Assembly: GCF_018449725.1 (NCBI RefSeq)
Contig: NZ_JAAVVC010000003.1
Location: 452,076 to 516,075, forward strand
Source of the DNA: Pseudomonas sp. dw_612
Lineage (GTDB): Bacteria; Pseudomonadota; Gammaproteobacteria; Pseudomonadales; Pseudomonadaceae
DNA length: 64,000 nucleotides
Direction: 5' to 3'
Part shown: positions 1 to 7,655 of the stretch, piece after piece
Layout: every line of letters begins with the position of its first letter
Position numbering within the stretch: position 1 is the first letter of the stretch
Notes under the pieces: generated by a model
What the model was told of the DNA's origin: nothing
The model's database searches: none
The model's input: only the letters and a program-made list of their open reading frames with translations
Position numbers and translations under genes: made by a program

Positions 1-1294
1 GCGCGGCCTGGATCGCCATTTCGGCAGTTTCGAGGTCGCGGATCTCGCCGATCATGATGATGTCCGGGTCTTGCCGCATCAGCGCGCGGACCCCGGCGGC
101 GAAGGTCAGGTCGATGTTGTGCTGGACCTGCATCTGGTTGAAGGCCGGCTCGACCATTTCAATCGGGTCCTCGATGGTGCAGAGGTTGACCTCCGGCGTC
201 GCCAGTTTTTTCAGAGTGGTATAGAGCGTGGTGGTCTTGCCCGAGCCGGTCGGCCCGGTCACTAGAATGATGCCGTTGGGCTGGCGGGTCATGTCTTGCC
301 ATCGGCGCAGGTCATCGGTGGAGAAGCCCAACTGATCGAAGTCCTTGAGCAGCACTTCCGGGTCGAAGATCCGCATGACCATTTTTTCGCCGAACGCGGT
401 GGGCAAGGTCGACAGCCGCAGTTCGACTTCGCCGCCGTCCGGGGTTTTGGTCTTGACCCGGCCGTCCTGGGGTTTGCGTTTCTCGGCGACGTTCATCCGG
501 CCCAGGCTTTTCAGGCGGCTGACGATGGCCATGGTCACCTGGGGCGGGAATTGATAGACGTTGTGCAGCACGCCGTCGATGCGAAAACGCACGGTGCCTT
601 GCTCGCGCCGGGGTTCGATGTGGATATCGCTGGCACGCTGCTGGAACGCGTACTGGAACAGCCAGTCGACGATGTTGACGATGTGCGCGTCGTTGGCGTC
701 CGGCTCCTGGTCGCTGGCGCCGAGGTTGAGCAGTTGCTCGAAGTTGCCGAGGGTACTGGTCTGCTGATCGGCATTGGTGGCGCCCGTAACCGATTTGGCC
801 AGGCGGAAAAACTCCACGCTGAAGCGCTGGATGTCCGCCGGGTTGGCGACTACGCGTTTGATCGGCAGCTTCAACACGTGGGTCAGGTCGGCTTCCCAGC
901 CCGTGACGTAGGGCTGGGCGCTGGCCACGGTCACGGCATCGCGGTCGATGGAGACGGCCAGAATCTTGTGCCGCTGGGCAAAGGCGTAGGACATCAACGG
1001 CGTGATGGCCGCGACGTTGATCTTCAGCGGATCGATGCGCAGGTAAGGCTGACCGGCCTGTTGCGACAGCCACAGGGTCAGGCTTTCGAGGTCGAGGTGT
1101 TTGCCGGGACGGCTGAGGTCGTCGAGGTGTTGGCTGGCAATAAACTCCAGCGGGTGCAACTGGCCATTGGCGGCCTGCCGGCGTCGGGCGTTGAGCGCGA
1201 GTTCGGCGCAATCCTGGTTGATAAAGCCTTGGGCGACCAGTTCTCGCAGCAAATCATTGAGATCCAGCCAGCGGTCCTGAAGTTGAACGGACAT
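1..1294 (-). CDS. GspE/PulE-family secretion ATPase (C-terminus outside window)
   Basis: Partial gene: 431 codons are present and the C-terminus runs off the left edge. The reverse-strand product begins MSVQLQDRWLDLNDLL after an AAAGGAA ribosome site. The N-terminal ~150 residues look like an MshEN-type domain of type II/IV secretion ATPases. The core follows, with the IHIEP motif, a Walker A GPTGSGKT at about residues 345-352, an Asp-box TIEDPIE, and a Walker B-like segment MIGEIRDLETAE near the edge. Such hexameric ATPases power pilus or pseudopilus assembly at the inner membrane. No partner secretion gene lies on the visible side, so the system it serves cannot be told. The opposite-strand reading frames here are shadows. 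Confidence 0.9.
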   Translation of the reverse strand, partial: MSVQLQDRWLDLNDLLRELVAQGFINQDCAELALNARRRQAANGQLHPLEFIASQHLDDLSRPGKHLDLESLTLWLSQQAGQPYLRIDPLKINVAAITPLMSYAFAQRHKILAVSIDRDAVTVASAQPYVTGWEADLTHVLKLPIKRVVANPADIQRFSVEFFRLAKSVTGATNADQQTSTLGNFEQLLNLGASDQEPDANDAHIVNIVDWLFQYAFQQRASDIHIEPRREQGTVRFRIDGVLHNVYQFPPQVTMAIVSRLKSLGRMNVAEKRKPQDGRVKTKTPDGGEVELRLSTLPTAFGEKMVMRIFDPEVLLKDFDQLGFSTDDLRRWQDMTRQPNGIILVTGPTGSGKTTTLYTTLKKLATPEVNLCTIEDPIEMVEPAFNQMQVQHNIDLTFAAGVRALMRQDPDIIMIGEIRDLETAEMAIQAA

Positions 1295-1408
1295 GCGGGT
1301 TCCTTTTGAACAATCCTGCAAACAGCGATCTAGACCGCAGTGTGCAAAGGATAGTCGCGGACCTGCTGACCGTTGGGCCACTACCCGACGAAGCCGTTTC
1401 CAGTTCTT

Positions 1409-1747
1409 TCAACCGGCCGCTTGGGCCTGCTCATCCCACGCAGAGTCGGCGCTCTGCAGGTTCACCGAGCAGACGCTGATCAGGTTACGAAGTTTTTCCG
1501 CGATCACGGCGGCGCGGTGCCAGCTCAGTCCGTCGATCACGATGTCGATCGACAGCAGATCGTCCACGCGCTGCACATTGACCTGTTCCGGGGTCAGGAA
1601 CTGCAAGGCGAACAGGTTGAGTGCGCGGCACAGCACATCCGGCTCGGCCTCGGCCAGCAGTTGGTATTGCACGCGGCAATGGGCGTTGCTGGCGTTCCAG
1701 GCATCGGCGCGGGTTGCCGGGGTGTTTACGGCTTCTAAGTGCGGCAT
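1409..1747 (-). CDS. Small conserved-looking protein of unknown function, possibly ACT-like
   Basis: 112 residues beginning MPHLEAVNTPATRADAW, with a good GGAG ribosome site 7 bases before the ATG. Residues ~35-100 alternate strands and helices (LFALQFLTPEQVNVQRVDD, then LSIDIVIDGL) in a way that recalls ACT-type small-molecule-binding folds, but this is an impression and not a firm domain call. There is no signal peptide or membrane segment. It is transcribed divergently from the Lrp/AsnC regulator at 1874, with a palindrome in the shared promoter, so it is a natural candidate target of that regulator. I do not recognise a function. Confidence 0.7.
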   Translation of the reverse strand: MPHLEAVNTPATRADAWNASNAHCRVQYQLLAEAEPDVLCRALNLFALQFLTPEQVNVQRVDDLLSIDIVIDGLSWHRAAVIAEKLRNLISVCSVNLQSADSAWDEQAQAAG

Positions 1748-1827
1748 GGTCGGGCTCCAAAATCACTGGAGGAATTTTTACATTCGGTGCCGGGTATTTC
1801 TTGGCTATGATCGGGCGTATTAGCGGT

Positions 1828-1851
1828 TTATCGAATCGTTCGATTCAATAA
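1828..1851. promoter_or_regulatory. Inverted repeat, candidate Lrp/AsnC operator
   Basis: Arms TTATCGAATCG and CGATTCAATAA flank a TT centre; 10 of 11 arm positions are complementary. It lies 23 bases before the Lrp/AsnC start and between the two divergent genes. The site is seen; the binding protein is inferred. Confidence 0.55.
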
Positions 1852-1873
1852 GTGATCATTCAGAGGTTTTTCT

Positions 1874-2338
1874 ATGCACGCCGAGCTGGATGGCTACGAC
1901 CGCAAGATTCTCGCGTTGCTGCAAGAGGACGCTTCGCTTTCCAGTGCGCAGATCGCCGAACAGGTCGGGCTGTCGCAGTCGCCGTGCTGGCGGCGGATTC
2001 AGCGGATGAAGGAGGAGGGGATCATTCGCGGGCAGGTGACGTTGCTCGATCGCAAGAAAATCGGTCTCAACACGCAGATTTTTGCCGAGATCAAACTCAA
2101 CGCCCACGGGCGTTCGAACTTCACCGAGTTCACCGAGGCGATTCGCGGCTTTCCTGAAGTGCTGGAGTGTTATGTGCTGATGGGGTCGGTGGATTTTCTG
2201 CTACGGATCGTCACGGCGGACATCGAGGCGTATGAACGCTTCTTCTTCGAGAAGCTGTCGATGGTGCCGGGGATTCAGGAGGTGAATTCGATTGTGGCAT
2301 TGTCGGAAATCAAGTCCACGACGAGTTTGCCGGTCTGA
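1874..2338 (+). CDS. Lrp/AsnC-family transcriptional regulator
   Basis: 154 residues, the usual size for this family. An N-terminal helix-turn-helix lies at about residues 7-55 (LDGYDRKILALLQEDASLS, then AEQVGLSQSPCWRRIQRM). The C-terminal RAM/ligand-binding domain spans about residues 70-145, including a GFPEVLECYVLMGSVDFLL segment that forms the effector-sensing core in the family. The ATG at 1874 has an AGAGG ribosome site. These proteins bind DNA as dimers or octamers and respond to amino acids; the effector here is unknown. It is divergent from the small gene at 1409-1747, with a dyad between them, which suggests local regulation and autoregulation. Transcription ends in a REP pair. Confidence 0.93.
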   Translation: MHAELDGYDRKILALLQEDASLSSAQIAEQVGLSQSPCWRRIQRMKEEGIIRGQVTLLDRKKIGLNTQIFAEIKLNAHGRSNFTEFTEAIRGFPEVLECYVLMGSVDFLLRIVTADIEAYERFFFEKLSMVPGIQEVNSIVALSEIKSTTSLPV

Positions 2339-2360
2339 GGTTTTGCGGTGAATGGGCGGG

Positions 2361-2450
2361 CCTCTTCGCGAGCAAGCCCGCTCCCACATTAGACCGAGTT
2401 CGTTCAGGCAACTCGGTCTAATGTGGGAGCGGGCTTGCCCGCGAAGGCGG
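2361..2450. repeat. REP pair (REPIN)
   Basis: Two inverted copies of the GCGAGCAAGCCCGCTCCCAC palindromic element flank a short loop; the inner AGACCGAGTT/AACTCGGTCT also pair, so the whole unit can fold into one long hairpin. It sits between convergent genes. Confidence 0.9.
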
Positions 2451-2452
2451 TG

Positions 2453-3820
2453 TTACATGCGCAGCAACATTTTCCAGGCACGATTCTGATACACGGCGAT
2501 CGCCTGCTGCTTACGCGCATCCAAGGCTTCGTCGGTGATCGGTTCGTTGGCCAGTTGCGCCAGTTTGTTCAGTTCACCGTACAGGCGATCCATTTCCGGG
2601 ATGTCCAGCACGCCGCGGGCATGGTGCATCCAGGCCTGGATGCGTTCGATGCGCGGCAGTTGCTCGGCCAGATCTTCAGGCTGTTGCTGGTAGCGTTGCA
2701 GTTGCAGGGATGTGGCTTCCTCGCCCAGCAGGCGCGGCAACCAGTTGGCCAGTTGCGCTGCGCCTTGGCGATTGCCGCGAACGTTGCGATCGGCCGCCCA
2801 GGTGCGAGCCAGCAACCAGCGCGAAGTGTTCAGGGAGAACAGGCCCCAACGCGGATCTTCCAGTTCTTCGAGGAACTGCTCTGGCGCGGCTTTGCGCACG
2901 TCTTCGTCGTCCAGGCCAGCCTGAACCAGCGGACGCCAGTCTTCCAGCAAGGCGTCCAGCGCAACCCGCAGGTCGTGCGTCGACTGACGCGGTGCGGCTT
3001 GGCCGAGGCTGCTCAGCAGCGCGCGCAGTTCACCGAGGTTTTCGACCCAGTCCTGCAACAGACGCCAGTGACCATTGAAACGATATTGCTCGGCCAGACG
3101 CTGGCTGCTGCCCAGCAAGTGCCAGCTCAGGGCGGCGAACGCGTCGTCCAGCGGCATTTCGGCGGTGATCTGCGGCGCCGGCAAGCTCAGCGAGTAGCTG
3201 TTGGCATCGTACAAACGATAACCGCGCTCGGCCTTGCTGATGTCGCATGGCATCAGGGGCAGGGTCGCGGCCAGTTCGGCGGCCAGTTCCAGCAACGCGG
3301 CCGGTTCGCCTTCGCGCAGTTCCAGTTCCAGCTCGCAGATTTCTTCTTTCTGCTTGCCGACCACGACGTGGCCGAAGTCCAGCGCCGCTTCGATGACCAC
3401 TTTGGTCTTGCCACGGCCCCAGGCGATTTCCGCGCGTTCGCGCACGAAATCGGTGGTGAAGATGGCTTTCAGGGTTTTCTTGTCCAGCTCGGCCAGTTCT
3501 TCAGGCCAGCATTCGCCGTCGAGTTTTTTCACGTCGAGCTTGGCTTTGGGCAGGTTCCAGTCGTATTCGTTACGCTCGGACAGACCGGCAACGCTCTGGC
3601 CGCGAGTCTTGAGGGTCTGGATCACTTCTTCGCCATCGCGGCGCAGGCGCAGGGCAACCTTGGCGCGGGCCAGGTCACGCTCAGGCGTGTCGAAGTACTG
3701 GTTCATCAACTCACGGCGTTCCCAGCCACTTTTGTTGCGTTTTTTCAGGAGCGGGTGCTCGCGCAGGGCGGCGAGGGTTTCGCGGCTGACGCGGAGTTTG
3801 ATTTCGGTTTCTTTCTGCAT
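2453..3820 (-). CDS. CYTH-domain inorganic triphosphatase with CHAD-like C-terminus
   Basis: 455 residues. It opens MQKETEIKLRVS, and the ExExK signature (ETEIK, residues 4-8) is the hallmark of the CYTH fold. Further tunnel residues are visible (LRLRRDGEEVIQTLKTRG, ELELELREGEPAAL). The C-terminal ~220 residues are helical and fit a divergent CHAD domain, as in E. coli YgiF, which is a Mg-dependent inorganic triphosphatase. No signal peptide, so cytoplasmic. The ribosome site is weak. It is convergent with the lrp gene across a REP pair and divergent from argE, with about 155 bases between the starts. The family assignment is firm; the physiological substrate is inferred from YgiF. Confidence 0.9.
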   Translation of the reverse strand: MQKETEIKLRVSRETLAALREHPLLKKRNKSGWERRELMNQYFDTPERDLARAKVALRLRRDGEEVIQTLKTRGQSVAGLSERNEYDWNLPKAKLDVKKLDGECWPEELAELDKKTLKAIFTTDFVRERAEIAWGRGKTKVVIEAALDFGHVVVGKQKEEICELELELREGEPAALLELAAELAATLPLMPCDISKAERGYRLYDANSYSLSLPAPQITAEMPLDDAFAALSWHLLGSSQRLAEQYRFNGHWRLLQDWVENLGELRALLSSLGQAAPRQSTHDLRVALDALLEDWRPLVQAGLDDEDVRKAAPEQFLEELEDPRWGLFSLNTSRWLLARTWAADRNVRGNRQGAAQLANWLPRLLGEEATSLQLQRYQQQPEDLAEQLPRIERIQAWMHHARGVLDIPEMDRLYGELNKLAQLANEPITDEALDARKQQAIAVYQNRAWKMLLRM

Positions 3821-3976
3821 GGCCGGAAAATCCAGGATCGGGAGCGCAGCCGGGGGAATGTGTGGCTGCCAAGGTCGTGCAGTGTACAGGACTCACAAGT
3901 CCTACGCGCCGCGGCGGTTTATTCCTGTCACTGGATGGTTCTATGATGGACCTCAATTCGGGAGTTGGAGTCAGCG

Positions 3977-5146
3977 ATGCCTTTGCCGTCCATGAAAGAT
4001 CAGTTCGCTGCGCTGATCGCTGCACCGTCCGTCAGCTGTACGCAGGCTAGCCTCGATCAGACCAATCGTCCGGTGATCGATTTGCTGGCGACGTGGCTCG
4101 GCGATTTGGGTTTTGCCTGCGATATCCAGCAGGTCAGCCCCGGCAAATTCAACCTGCTCGCCAGTTTCGGTTCCGGCCCCGGTGGCCTGGTGCTGGCGGG
4201 GCACAGCGACACCGTGCCGTTCGATGGCGCGTTGTGGCAGACCGATCCCTTGAAGCTGACCGAAGTGGACGGTCGTTGGGTGGGCCTCGGCAGTTGCGAC
4301 ATGAAAGGCTTTTTCGCCCTGGCCATCGAAGCGGTCATCCCGTTGCTCGACCAACCGTTCAAACAACCGTTGATGATCCTCGCCACCTGCGACGAAGAAA
4401 GTTCGATGTCAGGTGCTCGTGCCTTGGCCGAAGCCGGGCGTCCGCTGGGCCGCGCGGCGGTGATCGGCGAGCCGACGGGGCTGAAGCCGATCCGCATGCA
4501 CAAAGGCATCATGATGGAGCGCATCGACATCCTCGGGCAGAGCGGCCATTCCTCGGACCCGCGCCTGGGCCACAGCGCCCTCGAAGCCATGCACGACGCC
4601 ATCGGCGAACTGCGTGGCTTGCGCCTGTTGTGGCAGCGAGAATTCCGCAATCCGCAGTTTGGCGTGCCGACCCCGACGATGAACTTCGGCTGCATTCATG
4701 GCGGCGATAACCCCAACCGCATCTGCGGCCAGTGTTCGCTGGAGTTCGACCTGCGACCGTTGCCGGGCATGGACCCCAAAGCCCTGCGTGCGGACATTTT
4801 GGCGCGGCTCAAACCGGTTGCCGAACGGCATCAGGTGAAGATCGATTACGCGCCATTGTTCCCCGAAGTGCCGCCGTTCGAGCAGGCCGAGGACGCGGAA
4901 TTGGTCCGGGTCGCGGAAAAGCTCACCGGCCATCGCGCCGAAGCAGTAGCGTTTGGCACGGAAGCGCCTTATCTTCAGCGCCTTGGCTGCGAAACACTGG
5001 TGCTCGGCCCGGGCGACATCGCCTGCGCTCACCAACCGGGGGAATACCTCGAAATGTCACGTTTGCAGCCTACGGTGCATCTATTACGTCAATTGATTGA
5101 ACATTACTGCCTGACACCGGCCAAAGCCTCGATGCCAGTCAGCTAA
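3977..5146 (+). CDS. argE: Acetylornithine deacetylase
   Basis: 389 residues, close to the 383 of E. coli ArgE. An M20 metallopeptidase-fold enzyme that hydrolyses N2-acetylornithine to ornithine and acetate in arginine synthesis. Visible motifs are the metal-site GHSDTVPFDG (first His/Asp), GSCDMKG (bridging Asp), ATCDEESSMSGA (catalytic and metal Glu residues), the HKGIMMERIDILGQSGHSSDP dimerisation-domain entry, and FGTEAPYLQ near the end. The ATG at 3977 has GGAG six bases upstream; an in-frame TTG 12 bases earlier is less likely. argA lies about 270 bases downstream beyond a REP pair. Pseudomonas also has the cyclic ArgJ route, so this enzyme may be partly redundant (established knowledge). 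Confidence 0.93.
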   Translation: MPLPSMKDQFAALIAAPSVSCTQASLDQTNRPVIDLLATWLGDLGFACDIQQVSPGKFNLLASFGSGPGGLVLAGHSDTVPFDGALWQTDPLKLTEVDGRWVGLGSCDMKGFFALAIEAVIPLLDQPFKQPLMILATCDEESSMSGARALAEAGRPLGRAAVIGEPTGLKPIRMHKGIMMERIDILGQSGHSSDPRLGHSALEAMHDAIGELRGLRLLWQREFRNPQFGVPTPTMNFGCIHGGDNPNRICGQCSLEFDLRPLPGMDPKALRADILARLKPVAERHQVKIDYAPLFPEVPPFEQAEDAELVRVAEKLTGHRAEAVAFGTEAPYLQRLGCETLVLGPGDIACAHQPGEYLEMSRLQPTVHLLRQLIEHYCLTPAKASMPVS

Positions 5147-5157
5147 GCGAAACCCCA

Positions 5158-5249
5158 TGTGGGAGCGGGCTTGCTCGCGAAAGCGGTGTATCAGTTAGCA
5201 TCAATGTCGACTGTGACACCGCATTCGCGAGCAAGCCCGCTCCCACAGG
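5158..5249. repeat. REP pair (REPIN)
   Basis: TGTGGGAGCGGGCTTGCTCG and its inverted partner about 70 bases later, separated by a semi-palindromic loop. It lies between argE and the argA leader. Confidence 0.9.
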
Positions 5250-5305
5250 GTTTTGTGTGTTGATTGACCAAGCGGTATAAATTGCCAGTGTCCCAACCCG
5301 TATTC

Positions 5306-5347
5306 ATGAGGAGAGCTCGCGTGTCGCCAAGCCTGTTCCGACGATAA
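5306..5347 (+). CDS. Candidate arginine-rich leader peptide upstream of argA
   Basis: Too short for ORF callers: ATG at 5306 to TAA at 5345-5347 reads M-R-R-A-R-V-S-P-S-L-F-R-R. Five of 13 residues are Arg, including two tandem CGA codons just before the stop plus AGG and AGA, all rare in high-GC Pseudomonas. An in-frame GTG at 5321 has a strong AGGAG-type ribosome site 7-8 bases upstream and would give MSPSLFRR. It ends 68 bases before argA. The position ahead of the first arginine-synthesis gene and the Arg content suggest translation-coupled sensing of charged Arg-tRNA. No convincing intrinsic terminator follows, so any mechanism is inference; it may be chance. Confidence 0.35.
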   Translation: MRRARVSPSLFRR

Positions 5348-5415
5348 CCACCAGCCCGTTGTGCGTTTTATGTTTCGCCCATTTTTTGGCTGCTATTTAT
5401 TACAGGCCCAGGTTC

Positions 5416-6714
5416 ATGCCCGAATACGTTAATTGGCTTCGTCACGCGTCTCCTTACATCAATGCCCACCGCGATTGCACGTTCGTCGTCATGCTGCCCG
5501 GCGACGGTGTGGAGCATCCGAACTTCGGCAATATCGTCCACGACCTGGTGCTGCTGCACAGTCTTGGCGTGCGCCTGGTGTTGGTGCACGGTTCCCGTCC
5601 GCAAATTGAAACCCGCCTGGCCGCGCGTGGCCTGATTCCGCATTACCACCACGGCATGCGCATCACCGATGCCGCGACCCTGGAGTGCGTGATCGACGCG
5701 GTCGGCCACCTGCGCATCGCCATCGAAGCGCGGTTGTCCATGGACATGGCCTCGTCACCGATGCAGGGCTCGCGCTTGCGGGTGGCCAGCGGCAACCTGG
5801 TGACGGCGCGGCCGATCGGCGTGCTCGAAGGTGTCGACTATCACCACACCGGCGAAGTGCGCCGGGTCGACCGCAAGGGCATCAATCGCCTGCTGGATGA
5901 ACGCTCCATCGTGCTGCTGTCGCCACTGGGCTACTCGCCGACCGGTGAGATTTTCAACCTCGCCTGCGAAGACGTCGCCACCCGCGCGGCCATTGACCTG
6001 GGCGCGGACAAACTGCTGCTGTTCGGCGCCGACCTGGGCTTGATCGATGAAAACGGTCGTCTGGTGCGTGAGTTGCGTCCGCAGCAAGTGCCGGCGCATC
6101 TGCAACGCTTGGGCAGTAACTATCAAGCCGAGTTGCTGGATGCAGCGGCCGAAGCTTGCCGGGGCGGCGTGGCGCGCAGCCATATCGTCAGCTACGCCGA
6201 AGACGGCGCGCTGCTGACCGAACTGTTCACCCGAGACGGTGGCGGTACGTTGGTGGCCCAGGAACAATTCGAACTGGTGCGCGAGGCGGCGATTGAAGAC
6301 GTCGGCGGATTGCTGGATTTGATCAGCCCGCTGGAAGAGCAGGGGATTCTGGTACGCCGTTCCCGGGAAGTGCTGGAGCGCGAGATCGAGCAGTTCAGCG
6401 TGGTCGAGCGCGAAGGCATGATCATCGCGTGCGCGGCGCTGTATCAGATTGCCGATTCGGACGCCGGGGAGTTGGCCTGTCTGGCGGTGAACCCGGAGTA
6501 TCGCCATGGCGGTCGCGGCGATGAATTGCTGGAGCGCATCGAAACCCGCGCCCGGGCCCAGGGGCTAAAAACCTTGTTCGTGCTGACGACCCGGACTGCG
6601 CACTGGTTCCGCGAGCGTGGTTTTGAGCCCAGCAGTGTCGAGCGCCTGCCGTCGGCGCGGGCGTCGTTGTACAACTATCAGCGTAATTCGAAGATCTTCG
6701 AAAAGACCCTCTGA
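5416..6714 (+). CDS. argA: N-acetylglutamate synthase (amino-acid N-acetyltransferase)
   Basis: 432 residues from MPEYVNWLRHASPYINAH, the same start and length I remember for P. aeruginosa ArgA. It transfers acetyl from acetyl-CoA to glutamate, the first step of arginine synthesis. Residues ~1-285 form the amino-acid-kinase-like regulatory domain (LVLVHGSRPQIETRLAARGL, LLSPLGYSPTGEIFNLACED). Residues ~290-432 form the GNAT acetyltransferase domain (LACLAVNPEYRHGGRGDELL is the acetyl-CoA loop). An upstream in-frame TTG at 5359 would add 19 hydrophobic residues and is rejected. The ribosome site is poor (CAGG), and a small Arg-rich ORF precedes the gene, so initiation may be controlled. Feedback inhibition by arginine is known for the family. 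Confidence 0.95.
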   Translation: MPEYVNWLRHASPYINAHRDCTFVVMLPGDGVEHPNFGNIVHDLVLLHSLGVRLVLVHGSRPQIETRLAARGLIPHYHHGMRITDAATLECVIDAVGHLRIAIEARLSMDMASSPMQGSRLRVASGNLVTARPIGVLEGVDYHHTGEVRRVDRKGINRLLDERSIVLLSPLGYSPTGEIFNLACEDVATRAAIDLGADKLLLFGADLGLIDENGRLVRELRPQQVPAHLQRLGSNYQAELLDAAAEACRGGVARSHIVSYAEDGALLTELFTRDGGGTLVAQEQFELVREAAIEDVGGLLDLISPLEEQGILVRRSREVLEREIEQFSVVEREGMIIACAALYQIADSDAGELACLAVNPEYRHGGRGDELLERIETRARAQGLKTLFVLTTRTAHWFRERGFEPSSVERLPSARASLYNYQRNSKIFEKTL

Positions 6715-6728
6715 CAACCCCGCAATCC

Positions 6729-6823
6729 CTGTAGGAGCGAGGCTTGCCCGCGAAGGCGTCGTCACGGCCACTATCAATGTTGGACGTGATGGCCTCTTCG
6801 CGGGCAAGCCTCGTTCCTACAGG
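6729..6823. repeat. REP pair, TAGGAGCGAGGC variant
   Basis: Inverted copies of TGTAGGAGCGAGGCTTGCCC, a sister type of the main REP sequence (AGGAGCGAGG in place of GGGAGCGGG). It lies downstream of argA. Confidence 0.88.
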
Positions 6824-6836
6824 GACGTGGTGTTAT

Positions 6837-7092
6837 TCGATGATGACTTTGCTGTCTCGCCACCGGTCAGTTTGGCGATTTTCTGCTCGGGCACCGAGTC
6901 GGCGATCCCGCTGTCTTTGGGCGGCATAGTGGCGAACGAGTCGAGGGGAACCTTGGCGAATTTGGCCACGACCTCAAAATGCGTTTCGGCGTAATTCTTA
7001 CGGGCGACCGAGACTTCAGCGTCCAGGCTGCGCCGATTTCCTCCAGTCGCGGCTTCACCACTCGACTTTTCCCCAGTGCTTCGGCGCGCGAG
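6837..7092 (-). pseudogene. Decayed coding remnant, identity unknown
   Basis: Reverse-strand reading gives protein-like pieces in different frames: one frame reads SACSRAEALGKSRVVKPR and on to LEEIGAAWTL, another continues LDAEVSVARKNYAETHFEVV and on through AKFAKVPLDSFATM, and a third supplies a plausible end SKVIIE-stop at 6837. At least two frameshifts would be needed to join them. The first piece resembles a lipobox (SAC). Codon use is Pseudomonas-like, so this looks like a recently broken gene. I cannot name the family. Confidence 0.35.
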
Positions 7093-7655
7093 CAGGCTGA
7101 AATGAGGGGTAGAAAAGAGGGCTGGGCGGTGGTTTTTTCCGATCAGATCTTCCGGTTTATCGATGCCGCTGCCGTTGCGAACCTACCGGTTTGATAGCCC
7201 TCTCTGAGATGGTCATCCAGGCACCACATGAAATTAATATCGATATACAAACTGTAACAATTTGACTGGATAGTGCGCGTTTGGCCATCATGGCGTCGCC
7301 TTTTCGACAGCGAATGACGTTTGGAATATGCGTCAACGCTAATTGATCTAAAAAAAGGCTGATGAATACCATTTAGCAATTAGCTTTTAAGCCGATACCT
7401 GATGTCCCGGTGCGGTTTTGTAGTGGTGGGCTTTATTCCATTGCGGTATGAAAAAGAATGAAATAATTCTTTTTGGGTTTATGAGAAATTCATTACCCTG
7501 CAGGGACCAAATCACGGCGATTAGACCTTGGTCGTAGACACACAAGGTTACGATTGACTTGTCAGTCACGGTCTGGCGCTAATCGCGCATCTTAGGATCC
7601 AGGGCATTCGACCCGGGACCAGGAACACAAGAATTAGAAACGAGAGGAGCGAAAC
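7093..7655. other. Gene-poor AT-rich region upstream of the porin
   Basis: About 560 bases with no convincing gene. A short reverse frame near 7157-7300 begins MMAKRALSSQIVTVCISILI, which looks like a signal peptide after a GGCGACGCC leader, but it loses sense quickly; it may be the 5' end of the same decayed gene. An AAAAAGAAT/ATTCTTTTT hairpin lies near 7449-7471. The last ~150 bases presumably hold the porin promoter; I see no confident -35/-10 pair. Confidence 0.5.

Noticed and set aside
296..1309. 337-codon + strand frame at the left edge
   Set aside because: Antisense to the GspE-type ATPase, whose Walker motifs are on the other strand.
5359..5415. N-terminal extension of ArgA from the upstream TTG
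   Set aside because: Adds a hydrophobic stretch absent from known Pseudomonas ArgA, which begins MPEYVNWLRH.
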